In this document: positions 37,318 through 48,830 of the stretch, piece by piece
How positions within the stretch are numbered: the stretch's first letter is position 1
How the letters are laid out: each line of letters begins with the position of its first letter
Assembly (NCBI GenBank): GCA_028551475.1
Contig: CM052356.1
Span: forward strand, 32,205,884 to 32,269,883
Reading direction: 5' to 3'
Length of the DNA stretch: 64,000 bases
Source: Casuarina equisetifolia
Lineage: Eukaryota; Streptophyta; Magnoliopsida; Fagales; Casuarinaceae
The notes under the pieces: model-generated
The model's database searches: none
Seen by the model: the letters and a program-made list of their open reading frames with translations, nothing else
What the model was told of the DNA's origin: nothing
Made by a program: the position numbers and the translations under genes

Positions 37318-40300
37318 GGTATTTTTTCCCCATTTTTTCTTCAGTTTTGTTGGTCTAGCTTGTTATTGCTACTGAGATTTCTGATGGCTGCAAAAACTTA
37401 TGCATTTCCTGATTGTCTTTGAAAAATATAATCTCAAATCATGATTAAGGGTATGTTAATGTCCGACAGAAGGATTCAATTCGATCCGCAAACAACCCCC
37501 TACCTGCAACCCCAACCTTAAATTTAAAAAAAAAAAAAAGGAAGAAAGAAATGAAAAGAACACCTCTAAAAGAGAAACTTTTAATACGGAGGTAAGTTTA
37601 TACTTTTTGTTGCTCTAGTTTTGCCTCTTATCATTTGAATAGCGATGGTTATAAGGTTTATATGGGTTCAAAATCCTATATTGACTCTTTACTGGATGAG
37701 GCTGAGGTTCACGAGTACCTTTAGAACATTTCAATTATAACTGTAACTGTAACTGTATTTTTAGAGTAATAGTGCAGATGTGGTTAGCACTTTATCTCAA
37801 TTGTGATAAATTATATCAGAACATGATAAATTGTATCAGGATATGATAAATGGTAGTGGAATCATCTAATAACATTATGTGATATTGAAGCATTAGAAAA
37901 TGATGCAAGTCCTAAAGAGGACATTAGGATTCTAGTGATAGATATCATGGCAATTTAAAAATCTTATATTGAATAGATGAATTATAAATGTAAATCATCG
38001 TGTAAAATTTATATTGGTCTCTTTTTAAGTGGAATTCTTATTATGAGTGATTCTATGAGGAACACTAATTTGTAATCTTGGTTAATTTCTTACAAATAAT
38101 AACGAAGATATTGCTAATTGTTCTTGGGTTGCAACAAATGATATAAAAGACACCTAATAACAGCACTTGATCTTCGAGCATCTTACTGTGACGTGTTTTG
38201 ATGGGCGAATCCTGATTTGAAAGAAAAAGATTATAAACCTTGAAAAAAATAGTTTTATTATTAGATGGGTGAATTGTCAAAATGTTATATGGGTATTAAA
38301 TCTAATATTGATTCCTTGTTATAGGAGACATTCTTATGATTGATTCCAAGAAGTTCTAATTTTAACTTTATTAGTTCTCTTATAGTCGTAATGCAGCTAT
38401 GGCTAATGTTTTCTTAGATTGTGACAGATCCTATGAATAATTATTTAACTCATTTTCTGTTTCCAGTAATGAGTAAATTTAAGGTTTTAAGAATTTGTTT
38501 GTATTATCCGTGTTACTCATTAATAAAATCAACTCAGCTAAGCTCTTTCTTGAACAAATTCGGATCAGCAAAATATGGGTCTGTTGTTTGTGCCATTCAA
38601 TGGCACGAAAGACGCAAATATTTTATCATCGTGCAATATTTCGATGTCTTGTGTTAATGACTCGTCACTGATACATAACTGGGGAAAAGTTGAGAAAGCA
38701 TTAGTTTTGATAAATTTGGAGTTATCCCTGGGATAATTGGAAATGATCCAAATAACTCAGTAATGGAAAGTTCTTGTGTTATGTTTGTGTTTGTTTAGCT
38801 TATAAAAAGTTCTGATCTATAATATTGATTTTTTATATTTTCCAGTCAGATTTTTGTATTTGTAATTAAGCTATTAATCGCCTTAACCTGTTGTGACTTA
38901 CGTTTCTCTGCAATTACATTGATTACCGACTAGATCTTATAATAGTAGGGTTCTGAAATTGGTTCTGTTGCAGGCTTATCAAGATGGTGGAATGGACTAA
39001 TAGAGCTCGAGACTTTGAGATGTTCTGCAAATTGTACTCTAAAACCAACAGGTCTAACTTAATTATGCTGCTGGATACAGTTGCATGATGATATGGTGGT
39101 CCTAGTTTTGTAGATGAGATCCTTGGCGCTTCAATATTCTCCTTTTATCTGATATCAAATTTTTTCAAGTGAAGGGACTTCTTCCCCTTGTAGCTGTAAT
39201 GACTGTCTGCACTTTAGTTCAGATTTTGGATTGAATGAATTTAGTGAGATTGGTAGTACCATCGTCGTCGCCAAAAATAACTCTTTGAACTTCGAACCAT
39301 TTTAACATTGAAAATTTGGCAATAGTTTGTTATATCTTTGATCATTATGCCAAAAGTCTCAAGGATCATTTTTTGTTTGGATAGTTATTTTCCATGATGT
39401 TTTCGAGTCAATTTTCAAATGGCCTTCTTCATAGATAGCTTGCAGTATTTGGCAATTAATGTTTTTGAGTCAATTTTGGGATTACATATATGTTGGTTTT
39501 CAGTTAATAAAACGCATATTATATGTTTGTTGATGTCAAAGTTTAAATTAAAAACATAGAATTAGCTTTGATACCAAATATTATAATCCTTGACTATTAT
39601 GTTAAAAGTTATAAAGCTAAAGGCTAATCAATAATCTCTATTTAGAGGTAGTTATATATTTTACTTCAATGTTGAATTTGTTAAGGTACAAAGTGAGTTT
39701 AAATAGCAATTTTTGGGAGAAAAATAAGACTCTAAAACCAATAGTTGAGAGACTTATGTGGATCATACCATAAATATACCAAGGTAAGATTAGTTTCGTT
39801 GTTAAGATTTGGTGAAATTTTCTAAAAGTTTAGTTCAAATAAACCAATCATTGTGTTTTTGGAAAAACTATTCAATTTTTTTACTTTGGAATATAAATTG
39901 GGTGACCCTTCTAAAATGTTTAGTTAAAATAAACCAACACCTGTGTTTATGAAAAAGCAATTCATTTTTTATTTTATAATTTTTATGCGGTAAAGAATTT
40001 TTCCTACTATGATAGTCCCACGCTTGGTCACTACAAAGGGCTACTAAATGACACAGCACATAAATTTGTTTTTAAAAGTATCATATCTATAAGCAACTTG
40101 AGAGAATTTTTAATTGATAAAATTATTATTTAAACTTCTAAAATTATCATTTTATCTCAATCCTAATTCTGGCACATATCAAATACTAACAATAACAACA
40201 ACAATGGTTCTATCTATGATAGGAGATTTTTAAAAAATTAAAAAAAAAAAAACTAAAAACAATAAGTAGTAATAAAAGAACACTAATAAAATCACCTTTA

Positions 40301-40485
40301 ATCTTTACTCCTCGCAAACACAAAAAGAGAAGAATAAGAAAAGTTAAGTGGAATTAGGAATATCAAATGTCCCATGTTATTATTAGAAATAAACTCAACA
40401 TCAAACATAAAAAGTAACTCATAAATTTACACAATTTTTTTTTATATTTAAACAACCCAATAATCATATGGAAAAATATAAAACT
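37318..40485. other. MOS4 3' region and AT-rich spacer with repeat relics
   Basis: An acceptor-like GTTGCAG at about 38967-38973 followed by transcribed-looking sequence may be a 3' UTR exon of MOS4. Between 37655 and 38440 lie two divergent copies of one repeat. Near 39572 a TTTGATACCA block (TGGTATCAAA on the minus strand) resembles a copia primer-binding site relic. No further gene seen. Confidence 0.4.
37655..38440. repeat. pair of divergent direct repeats (about 160 bp each)
   Basis: Copies at about 37655-37820 and 38281-38440 share TTATATGGGT, CTAATATTGA/CCTATATTGA, GTTCTAATT/ATTTCAATT, TAGTAATAGTGCAG-like and GATTGTGA blocks in the same order. Spacing of about 600 bases would fit LTRs of a small decayed element. 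Confidence 0.35.
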
Positions 40486-40490
40486 TTTAT
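40486..40490. repeat. target-site duplication, left copy
   Basis: TTTAT directly before the left LTR. The same five bases follow the right LTR at 47742-47746, as expected for copia integrase. Confidence 0.9.
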
Positions 40491-40940
40491 TGTTATAAAA
40501 GAGACTTTATAGGATCTGCGTAGACAGATCTAAAACACCGTTTGTATGATTTTGATTTAGCAAATAAATAAAAATAGAATTTATAGAAACATACCGCTCT
40601 TACGATCCATTCTTTCGTCGTTGTAGACCCAATAATGCTCTTTCGAATTCGGGCTTAGGCGAATATCCTCTATTCTCATAAGATTCACTGGCTCGATGAG
40701 AGAACCTAGGTTTCGCCTCTTTTGTAAAAGACAACCCTTATGAAACCTTAAGAACATTACGTATTTATATGAGCTAGAGGATAAGACCTAGCCTTACCTT
40801 ATGTGCAACCCAATAGGCCCACTCATCACGGCCCTATTTGGTTAGCCACGGCCCACATCAGCCAGTCCATATTTAGAACTTTCATGGACCAACATAATAT
40901 AGCCCACTTTAGTAAGCTTAAATAAAAAATTAAGCTAACA
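40491..40940 (-). repeat. 3' LTR of the copia element
   Basis: 450 bp, same as 47292-47741 except for five transitions. It contains a TATTTATATGAG TATA-like region and ends in TG..CA. Confidence 0.97.
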
Positions 40941-40951
40941 TTCTCCCACTT
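40941..40951 (-). other. polypurine tract of the copia element
   Basis: AAGTGGGAGAA on the minus strand directly abuts the 3' LTR, the usual copia plus-strand primer position. Confidence 0.85.
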
Positions 40952-41385
40952 GGGCTATATTAAACTGAAATAATGCGTATCTTTACATTGATCCAGAAAC
41001 AGTTTTGAACTAAAACCAGCCATATGAGATCTTAAACTTTGAATCACACCAGTAACTATACCTATTAAGAGATATAGCACCAATCATGACCACAAAATCT
41101 TTAATCTCTTAACACAGATAAATATGGTGATGTGGCAACTATATAACACTTTAACAATTTCTGTATGCGTTATTACTGTTGTCAGTCTAATTCTCTCTCC
41201 TTCGATAACAGAATGTCATCAGAGAATTTACTTTATGGTTCCAATGAACCTTTTACATATCTTGCACTTTATAACTCGAGTTAAACTTTATATGTTACAA
41301 GATATCCTTTTGGCTATGTAATTCCAGCCAATGCTTAAGGTATACTTTTACCTTAAGTCTTTAAAGAGAAGATTAAAAGCTCCTA

Positions 41386-43194
41386 CTATACAAAAACATT
41401 CCATGATGCCGCTAAGCCCATGCTATTGACATGTCTTTCATAAACACAAGGGCTTAGACCTTTAGTAAGCGGATCAGCTATCATATCAACTGTACTAATC
41501 GACTCTACTGAAATTTCACCTTCCTTAACCTTTTCCTTTATGGTTAAGTACTTTATGTCTATATGTTTGGACCCTCCTAGACTTTTGTTATTGTTAATAA
41601 ACAATACTGTAGCTCTATTATCACAGTATAACTTGATTGGTCTATTAACAAAATCAAAGCCTTGTAATTTTCTTATGAGGTTCTTTAGCCAAACAGCTTG
41701 AATGGATGCTCCATAGCATGCCATAAATTCCGAATGCATGGTTGAAGATGTCATCATTGTCTGTTTTGAGCTTTTCCATGAAATAGCTCCTCCTGCCATC
41801 ATAAACACATATCCTGATGTAGATTTCCAATCATCCTTACATCCAGCAAAATCTGAATCTGTATACCCAACCAGCTCTAATTTTTTTACATGCCTGTAAG
41901 TCATCATACAATCTTTTGTTCTCTTTAAGTACCTTAAGACCTTCTTAACAGCTACCCAATGCTCTTGTCCAGGATTCAATTGATATCTTCCAAGAAGTCC
42001 TGTTATAAAAGCTATGTCAGGGCGCGTACAAACTTGAGCATACATAATACTACCAAGCGCACTCGCATATGGTATATTCCTCATTAAAGCTTTCTCTTCC
42101 TCTGTCGCAGGGCATTGATCTTTACTTAATTTATCACTCTTATAGATTGGCACCTTACCTCCTTTACAATCTTCCATGTTATATCGTTCAAGAATTCTAC
42201 CTATATATGCCTTTTGAGAAAGCCCCAATAAACGCCGAGAACGGTCCCTTTGAATTTCAATCCCTAAAACATAAGTTGCTTCACCGAGATCCTTCATATC
42301 AAACTGAGTTGACAATAATTCTTTAGTCTCATGAAGTAACGTTTGACTATTACTCGCAAGTAAAATGTCATCCACATAAAGGACAAGAAAGATCGGAGTA
42401 CTCTCACTAATCTTGGTGTATATACAATGATCTACTTTATTCTCCACAAAACCACATGAAGTGATAAAACTATCAAACCTTATGTACCACTGTCTAGAAG
42501 CTTGCTTTAATCCATAAATAGACTTCTTAAGTCTACAAACAAGCTTATCTCCTTCTTTCATTTCAAAACCTTCAGGCTGTTTCATATACACTGTTTCATC
42601 TAGTGTTCCATTCAGAAAAGCAATTTTAACATCCATTTGGTGTAATTCCATATCAAAATGAGCTACTAGAGCCATTACGATTCTAAAGGAATCTTTAGAG
42701 GATACTGGAGAAAAAGTTTCATTATAATCTACTCCTTCTTTCTGTGTGAAACCTTTTGCTACTAATCTAGCTTTAAACCTTTCAACTTGACCAATAGAAC
42801 TCCTTTTGGTCTTATATACCCATTTACAACCAACAGGTTTACAACCTTCAGGTAACTCAACTAGTTCCCAGACATCATTATGCTTCATTGATTGCATTTC
42901 ATCTTGCATTGCATCTAACCACAACTTTGCTTGAGAACTAGATATTGCTTCAATATATGTTATTGGATCCTTCATAACTCCTATATTATAATCATGTTCA
43001 CCCAAATAAACTAAATAATCTGGATGAATTGCAGACCTTCTTTCTCTAGTTGATCTTCGAAGTATAGGTTCAGGATCTTGATTCTGCACTTGATGTTCTA
43101 CAACTGGATCTATAACAGATGATGAAGACTCAGAAGTCCTTACAGTTGGTACTATAGGCATTTCTATTGCTTGAGTAGGTAAAGAAAACGTCAC
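41386..43194 (-). pseudogene. copia reverse transcriptase and RNase H region
   Basis: A 602-codon open stretch, the C-terminal part of the polyprotein. Landmarks: the connection SSQAKLWLDAMQDEM, WVYKTKR and [13 protein letters not shown], the catalytic YVDDILLAS of reverse transcriptase, YAQVCTRPDI, and RNase H with GYTDSDFAGC and ADPLTKGL near the end. This part alone has no break, but it is cut off from integrase by an in-frame TAG at 43219-43221, eight codons upstream of the first Met. Copia pol is normally one frame, so I mark it as part of a broken gene. Confidence 0.92.
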
Positions 43195-43218
43195 AGACGT
43201 GCCTACTATATCTGCATC

Positions 43219-43659
43219 CTAAATTTGTGGAGGAGTACTTACAACATTTTCCGCTACATCAAGCTTCAAAAACTTTGCAGTTTGAGACTCTACAATTCTA
43301 GTCCCTCCAGATGGCTTATAAAAACGATATCCCTTAGAATATTCAGAATAAGAAACAAAGTAACATCTTGTAGTCCTTGAATCCAACTTGCCTAGAGTTG
43401 GATTATACAATCTTACCTCTGTAGGACATCCCCAAACTTTTAAATGGTTTAAACTAGGTACACGACCAGTCCACAACTCAAATGGCGTAAGTGGAACAAC
43501 TTTTGTGGGTACTCGATTGAGTATATAAAGAGCTGTTTTCAAAGCTTCTCCCCATAAGAAACCAGGTAAATTAGTTCTACTAACCATACTTCTCACCATA
43601 TCCATAAGAGTCCTGTTACGTCTTTCAGCTACACCATTTTGTTCAGGACTCCCTGGCAT
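43219..43659 (-). pseudogene. copia integrase C-terminal segment
   Basis: A 146-codon stretch starting at the [15 protein letters not shown] motif that contains the catalytic Glu of the DDE triad, followed by [10 protein letters not shown], the NRVPTK block, HLKVWGCP, and the chromodomain-like GYRFYKP region. It ends at an in-frame TAG (43219-43221). Upstream it continues in frame for a few codons to the frameshifted region. Confidence 0.9.
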
Positions 43660-43688
43660 TGTAAATTGAGCAACTATTCCGGAGGCTT

Positions 43689-44381
43689 CTAAATATTGAG
43701 CAAACGGGCCTTTAAGCTGTCCAGCATCGCCATGTTTGCTATAGTATTCTCCCCCTCTATCTGACCTAACAACCTTGATAATTTTTTTCCCAACTGTTTT
43801 TCGACTTCAGTCTTGAAAATCTTGAATTTATCAAGAGACTCAGACTTTTCCTTAATCAAATACAAGTAACCATAACGGGAAAAATCATCTATAAATGTAA
43901 TGAAATATACATTCCTGCATAAGGTTGATGTATAGGGTCCACTGATATCAGTGTGTATAATCTCTAAGAGATCATAACTACGATTTGCAGTCTTTTTCTT
44001 TATCTTGACCATTTTGCCTCTACAACAATCAACACATGTTTCTAGATCATCTTTAAGAGGAGGAAGAATGTTAGACTTTATCAATCTATCCACCCTCTCT
44101 CTAGAAATGTGACCAAGCCTTTTATGCCACAACATGTATGATTGCTCTTTAGGTAAAGACCTTTTGGGAACAACCTTTTCAATATTATAGACATTATAAG
44201 GAGATAAACTTAATTGATATAAACCATAAGATAAAACACAAGATCCAACTTTATTTGAATTGTAAAACAGAGTAATCATTGAATTCTTTATTTCAAATGC
44301 ATAACCATCCATGTCTAAAACAGAAACAGAAATTAAATTTCGTCTAAAAGACGGTACATAAAAAGTGTTCTTCAATAACAT
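43689..44381 (-). pseudogene. copia protease end, GAG-pre-integrase and integrase N-terminus
   Basis: A 230-codon stretch in the same frame as gag, after an in-frame TAA. It has the protease end (FYVPSFRRNLISV), the integrase zinc-binding part (LWHKRLGH with CVDCCRGK), and HTDISGPY with the first catalytic Asp. Near 43790 a run of seven A (minus strand) shifts the frame by one base, so the last 35 codons are out of frame and the second catalytic Asp region reads wrongly. Confidence 0.9.
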
Positions 44382-45428
44382 TTAAAAACCTGAATCTAAT
44401 GTTAAAACAATATCTCCCACAAAGTCTACAGGGACTTTAGCATTATTCCCAACTGTAAGCCATAGTTCATCTTTACTTGGTCTCCGCTTGTTTATGAACC
44501 CCTGAATGGTAAAAGCAACATGATTAGTTGCACCAGTATCTAGCCACCAAGAACTTGATGGGGCTATAGATATATTAGATTCACAAACAAAAACCAAAGA
44601 ACTATTACCTGCTGGCTTGCGCTTTTGAAGCCAAGATTTGTATTTGTTACACTCTTTCTTCATGTGACCTTTCTTCTTACAGAAGAAGCAACGATCACTC
44701 TCTTTCTTAAAGAGTGTTTTCTTGACCCCACCTTTATGACCAGATGAACTAACATTCTTAGAGGTTGAAGGAATACCTGGATGACTTGGTGCAGCAACTC
44801 TTCTGCCTTTCCCCACATTTGAATTAGGAGAATACATTACCATATGCGACTTGTCTCGCTTCAACTTCTCTTCCTCAGCTACTACTTTAGCAATCAGATC
44901 ATTAAAAGACCAGCTTTCCTCTTGATTATTATAGGCAGTCTTGATTATTCCAAATTCAGGAGGAAGCGAATTCAGAGCATGGTGGACAACACACGCATCA
45001 GGGAGTGCAACATCCAAAGCCTTAAGCTTTGATTGGTAATCTACCATTCTGATGATGTAATCTCTTACATCACCAGCTCCATCATACCTCATGGCATATA
45101 ATGCCTGAAGTAGCTGCCCTGTTTCAGCATTTGAAGATACCTTATACCTGCTCTCTACAGCTTCCATAAATGCCTTAGCAGTACCATCCACAGGCAACCC
45201 ACTCTTAAGATGATCCATGATTGATCTCTTCATGGACAATAAACAAATCCGATTACTCCTTATCCATGATTCAAAAGTTTTCTTTTGCTCTTCAGTACTC
45301 TCTTCAGTAAGAGCAGGTGCCTGTTCTATAGTGAAAGCAGAATGTACATCTGCCATCTCCATTGCGAACATAACATCCTCTTTCCATCTTTTAAAGTTCG
45401 CACTCGTAAGTGTCTCAATAGTAATCAT
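44382..45428 (-). CDS. copia gag and protease start
   Basis: A 348-codon frame with a copia gag N-terminus (NFKRWKEDVMFAM, UBN2-type), a CCHC zinc knuckle (CFFCKKKGHMKKEC), and the protease active site WWLDTGATNHV. It ends at TAA just before the rest of the protease, so a gag protein could still be made but protease is truncated. It begins about 1.85 kb downstream of the primer-binding site. Confidence 0.9.
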   Translation of the reverse strand: MITIETLTSANFKRWKEDVMFAMEMADVHSAFTIEQAPALTEESTEEQKKTFESWIRSNRICLLSMKRSIMDHLKSGLPVDGTAKAFMEAVESRYKVSSNAETGQLLQALYAMRYDGAGDVRDYIIRMVDYQSKLKALDVALPDACVVHHALNSLPPEFGIIKTAYNNQEESWSFNDLIAKVVAEEEKLKRDKSHMVMYSPNSNVGKGRRVAAPSHPGIPSTSKNVSSSGHKGGVKKTLFKKESDRCFFCKKKGHMKKECNKYKSWLQKRKPAGNSSLVFVCESNISIAPSSSWWLDTGATNHVAFTIQGFINKRRPSKDELWLTVGNNAKVPVDFVGDIVLTLDSGF

Positions 45429-46168
45429 TTGGTTGTTGATAGGAAAAGTGACTGAAAGTGAGCCAATACAACATTAGTAATATACGAGTACTATATAAAT
45501 ATAATCAAATACTTGGAAATTCAGTAACTCTATCATGTAAACACCTTTGGGCAGAATACATAACAATCAATGTAAAATCTCAGCATAGTAAAGGCCATGA
45601 GAATATTCTAATTTTCATAATCTACCACCTTTGGGTGTATAGACTAATCCAATTAGTCTAAACACATGCATTTTAACTATGCAACTTTTTATGTTCTAAT
45701 ATATAATCACCTCCTTTGGGAGTATGACTATATACTAAAACTAAAAACGTCCTAATCCGCATGAGAAAACTTCTTGAACACAATTAAGTTGTGCCACTTT
45801 GGCAGTCACAACCTAATTGGATCAATCTCATACGCACATACATGTTTTATGTACTCATTAGAATATGAATTAATACTTTAACAGATTCAACTAAATGCAT
45901 GCTTCAATTACATATACTATAATAGCATACAGAATATGTCTATAAACAAACTTAAGCATGAAAGAAAATAAACAAGATGTCAACATACATGTTCCAAACT
46001 TTAAAGCATCAAAAGAGACTGAAAAGATATATAAAACATATCATATAATATATCAAAACGTTCATTATTCAAAAATACACATTCGGTTCAAACCGCACTC
46101 AATTTGGACCATCCACGTGCTCTCACGCGCCAGTCAAAGTTTCTGGTCAAAATCAATTTTTTTTTTAC

Positions 46169-46380
46169 CATTGACCGTTGACCGTTGACCACTGACCGTT
46201 GACCCATTGACCGGGTCGGTTGACTTGTTGACCGGGTCAGGTTGACCCGTTGACCGAGTCGGGTTGACCCGTTGACCAGGTTGGGTTGACCCGTTGACTG
46301 GGTCGGGTTGACTCGTTGACCGAGTCGGGTTGATTCGTTGACCAGGTTGGGTTGACCCGTTGACCGGGTCGGGTTGATGG
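46169..46380 (-). repeat. 22-bp tandem array rich in W-box cores in the copia leader
   Basis: About eight imperfect 22-bp units (plus-strand consensus TTGACCCGTTGACCGRGTCGGG) in the untranslated leader between the primer-binding site and gag. Most units hold two TTGAC[C/T] cores, and about 20 occur between 46171 and 46446. TTGAC[C/T] is the WRKY-binding W-box. Confidence 0.85.
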
Positions 46381-46760
46381 ACCCTAATGGATCGGACCGG
46401 GTTGACCCAAATGGGCCTAACCCGGATGAGCCGGATTGGGTTGACCCGAATGGGCCGGACCGGTGACCCGAATGGGCCAGACCGGTGACCCGAATGGGCC
46501 AGACCGGTCAACCGAATGGGCCGGACCGGTCACCCGAATGGGCCGGACCGGTGACACCCTAATGGGCCGGGCCGAGCCCGATGGGCCAGGACGGGACGGG
46601 CCGAGCCCAATGGGTCAGGACGGGTCAAGCCGATCCTGATGGGCCAGGCCGGCCCGACCCGAATGGGTCGGACCATCCTGACCCGGGTCCAGCCCTGGTT
46701 GGGTCCAGACCCGGATGACCCGCGAAGCGGGTCGATCCAGCTATTCGGGTCGAAAACGAC
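46381..46760 (-). repeat. second GC-rich 22-bp minisatellite, decaying
   Basis: Units of 22 bp (TGACCCGAATGGGCCGGACCGG and variants) repeat about five times up to 46560, then dissolve into related GC-rich text to about 46760. It follows the W-box array without a gap. It makes spurious proline/arginine-rich frames on the minus strand. Confidence 0.75.
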
Positions 46761-47277
46761 CCAAACGCTACCTGAATGAACCGCGAACGATTTCGTTCGC
46801 GATTCGCAGATTCGTGCAAAATTAGCACAAAATCTGCATCGATTCCGGCACAGATCGGCCGAAAACACATGGAAAAACTATTCTTTGGCCGATTAAACGC
46901 TCAAAAATGACCAAATTTGAACCTAAAAGTTAGGTTTTAGGCAAAAACGAAAAATTGACTCAAAAATGCAATTTTTGTGCTAAAAGTTCGTGTAGAACTG
47001 TAGATCGACTTACACAGAAGCGGATTGTAGAGAGAAACATCACAATCCGATCGAAATTTCATCAAATTTTGCCCGAGAATGCGATTTGGGATTTTGTTAA
47101 TTTGAAAGTTTCAAAAATTACAGTTTGAACCTAAAGAATCCGAAAATTGTATTTCCAAATCACAAACAACACCCAAATGTTTAGCAAATCACATTTTGAC
47201 CCGAACAGAAAAAAAACAAACACGATTTTGTAAACCAAATAAAAATCAAAACCGAATTTTAGACCTCATCTACGATA

Positions 47278-47289
47278 GCTCCGATACCA
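47278..47289 (-). other. primer-binding site of the copia element
   Basis: TGGTATCGGAGC on the minus strand, two bases inside the 5' LTR. It resembles the common copia site complementary to the 3' end of initiator Met-tRNA (TGGTATCAGAGC), with one change. Confidence 0.85.
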
Positions 47290-47291
47290 CA

Positions 47292-47741
47292 TGTTATAAA
47301 AGAGACTTTATAGGATCTACGTAGACAGATCTAAAACACCGTTTGTATGATTTTGATTTAGCAAATAAATAAAAATAGAATTCATAGAAACATACCGCTC
47401 TTACGATCCATTCTTTCGTCGTTGTAGACCCAATAATGCTCTTTCGAATTCGGGTTTAGGCGAATATCCTCTATTTTCATAAGATTCACTGGCTCGATGA
47501 GAGAACCTAGGTTTCGCCTCTTTTGTAAAAGACAACCCTTATGAAACCTTAAGAACATTACGTATTTATATGAGCTAGAGGATAAGACCTAGCCTTACCT
47601 TATGTGCAACCCAATAGGCCCACTCATCACGGCCCTATTTGGTTAGCCACGGCCCACATCAGCCAGTCTATATTTAGAACTTTCATGGACCAACATAATA
47701 TAGCCCACTTTAGTAAGCTTAAATAAAAAATTAAGCTAACA
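47292..47741 (-). repeat. 5' LTR of the copia element
   Basis: 450 bp; on the minus strand it begins TGTTAGCTTAA and ends TTTATAACA. It would act as the promoter for the element. Confidence 0.97.
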
Positions 47742-47746
47742 TTTAT
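47742..47746. repeat. target-site duplication, right copy
   Basis: TTTAT directly after the right LTR, matching 40486-40490. Confidence 0.9.
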
Positions 47747-48830
47747 TTCCTACGCTTTTTGTACATGAGTGAAATAAATGCTCCTCGCATGCTAAATATA
47801 TTCGAAAAACTAAAGTTAGATAATATAATAAATCAACTTATGTTTTAATATTATAATGAAATATACTCAAAGTCTAACACAAACACTAATTCATGAATTT
47901 AGAAATATTTTTTATAGTTAAACATTCTAAATTTAATAATTTTTACTAGTTTTTTCAATGTGAAATTTTCTTTCTTCGAAGCTCTTTGCTGATTCCTTAG
48001 CTTTTACGATGCCACATTCCAAGGGGCCAGAACCCCTTGTCTCTCAGCTTGCAAGCTTCCTGAAACCAAAAGCTGTGCGGCCACCATTGGAAGACCATCG
48101 AAGAGAATTTTGGAGAAGACCGAATATTACGATAAAAAGAACAAAATGTCATAAGGCCAACGGGTGCTTTGGATCGATGGAGCATTTGAATGTTCCCATT
48201 TGATTTACTTTTATCTTACAAGCCTTTGACGAACATATTGTCAACATGAAGTTCCTACAAGATACTAACATATACGTTGGATTTTATGTATATGGTGAAG
48301 CTTGCCCCTCTTAATTATATATCGAGAGGTTACTGCATGAATCACGTAATGGACCTTTGTTTAAATAATCCTCTCATCTTAGTGAAGATGCTTGTTAACA
48401 TATTGTATTGAATCACGTAATAAAGGAAGGAAGAATAAAAGAAAACCATCACAATCATATTGATTCTACTATGATAATAAGTAATACCTTTTTAATCTTA
48501 CAAATACAGGCTTAACCTAGTCAAGCTTGGGCAGTCCAATGCTATACAGGAGAATAAACCCTACTAATACAACCAAACAATACAAATACAACTACAAAAG
48601 TCAAATGCCAGGTTCAACAAATGCATTGAGACCTTCCCAATTAACATACTTCTTGGTTATCTTCAGATTATTACCCCATTTTCCTTAAAATATATAAAAC
48701 AGATATATCTCGTGTTTTGTACCGCAAAAGTACTGTGTCCCTAGAACCAAAAGCTACTTCAAAGGTAAAATACAAAGTATTTATTAATGATGCGAATGAT
48801 TGTAAAAACAAATAAAGACGAAAATCCTCG
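47747..48830. other. intergenic spacer
   Basis: AT-rich apart from 47990-48200, which holds a 7-base perfect hairpin (CAAGGGG..CCCCTTG) and short open frames on both strands with no recognised family. No gene supported. Confidence 0.4.

Larger units (their letters stand above)
40491..47741 (-). mobile_element. complete-structure Ty1/copia LTR retrotransposon
   Basis: 7251 bp, transcribed on the minus strand. It has two 450-bp LTRs (TGTTA..AACA termini), a TTTAT target duplication, a primer-binding site, a polypurine tract, and the copia order gag-protease-integrase-reverse transcriptase-RNase H. The LTRs differ at five sites, all transitions (about 98.9% identity), so insertion is fairly recent. 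The coding frame is broken by two in-frame stops and one frameshift, so this copy should not be autonomous. Confidence 0.97.

Noticed and set aside
46134..46868. Proline/arginine-rich open frames on the minus strand between LTR and gag
   Set aside because: They are translations of the 22-bp minisatellites, whose period is not a multiple of three, so the apparent repeats in the protein are artefacts.
47990..48203. Short open frames on both strands after the copia element
   Set aside because: Neither strand has a recognisable protein and the 7-base hairpin there is too small to call a feature.
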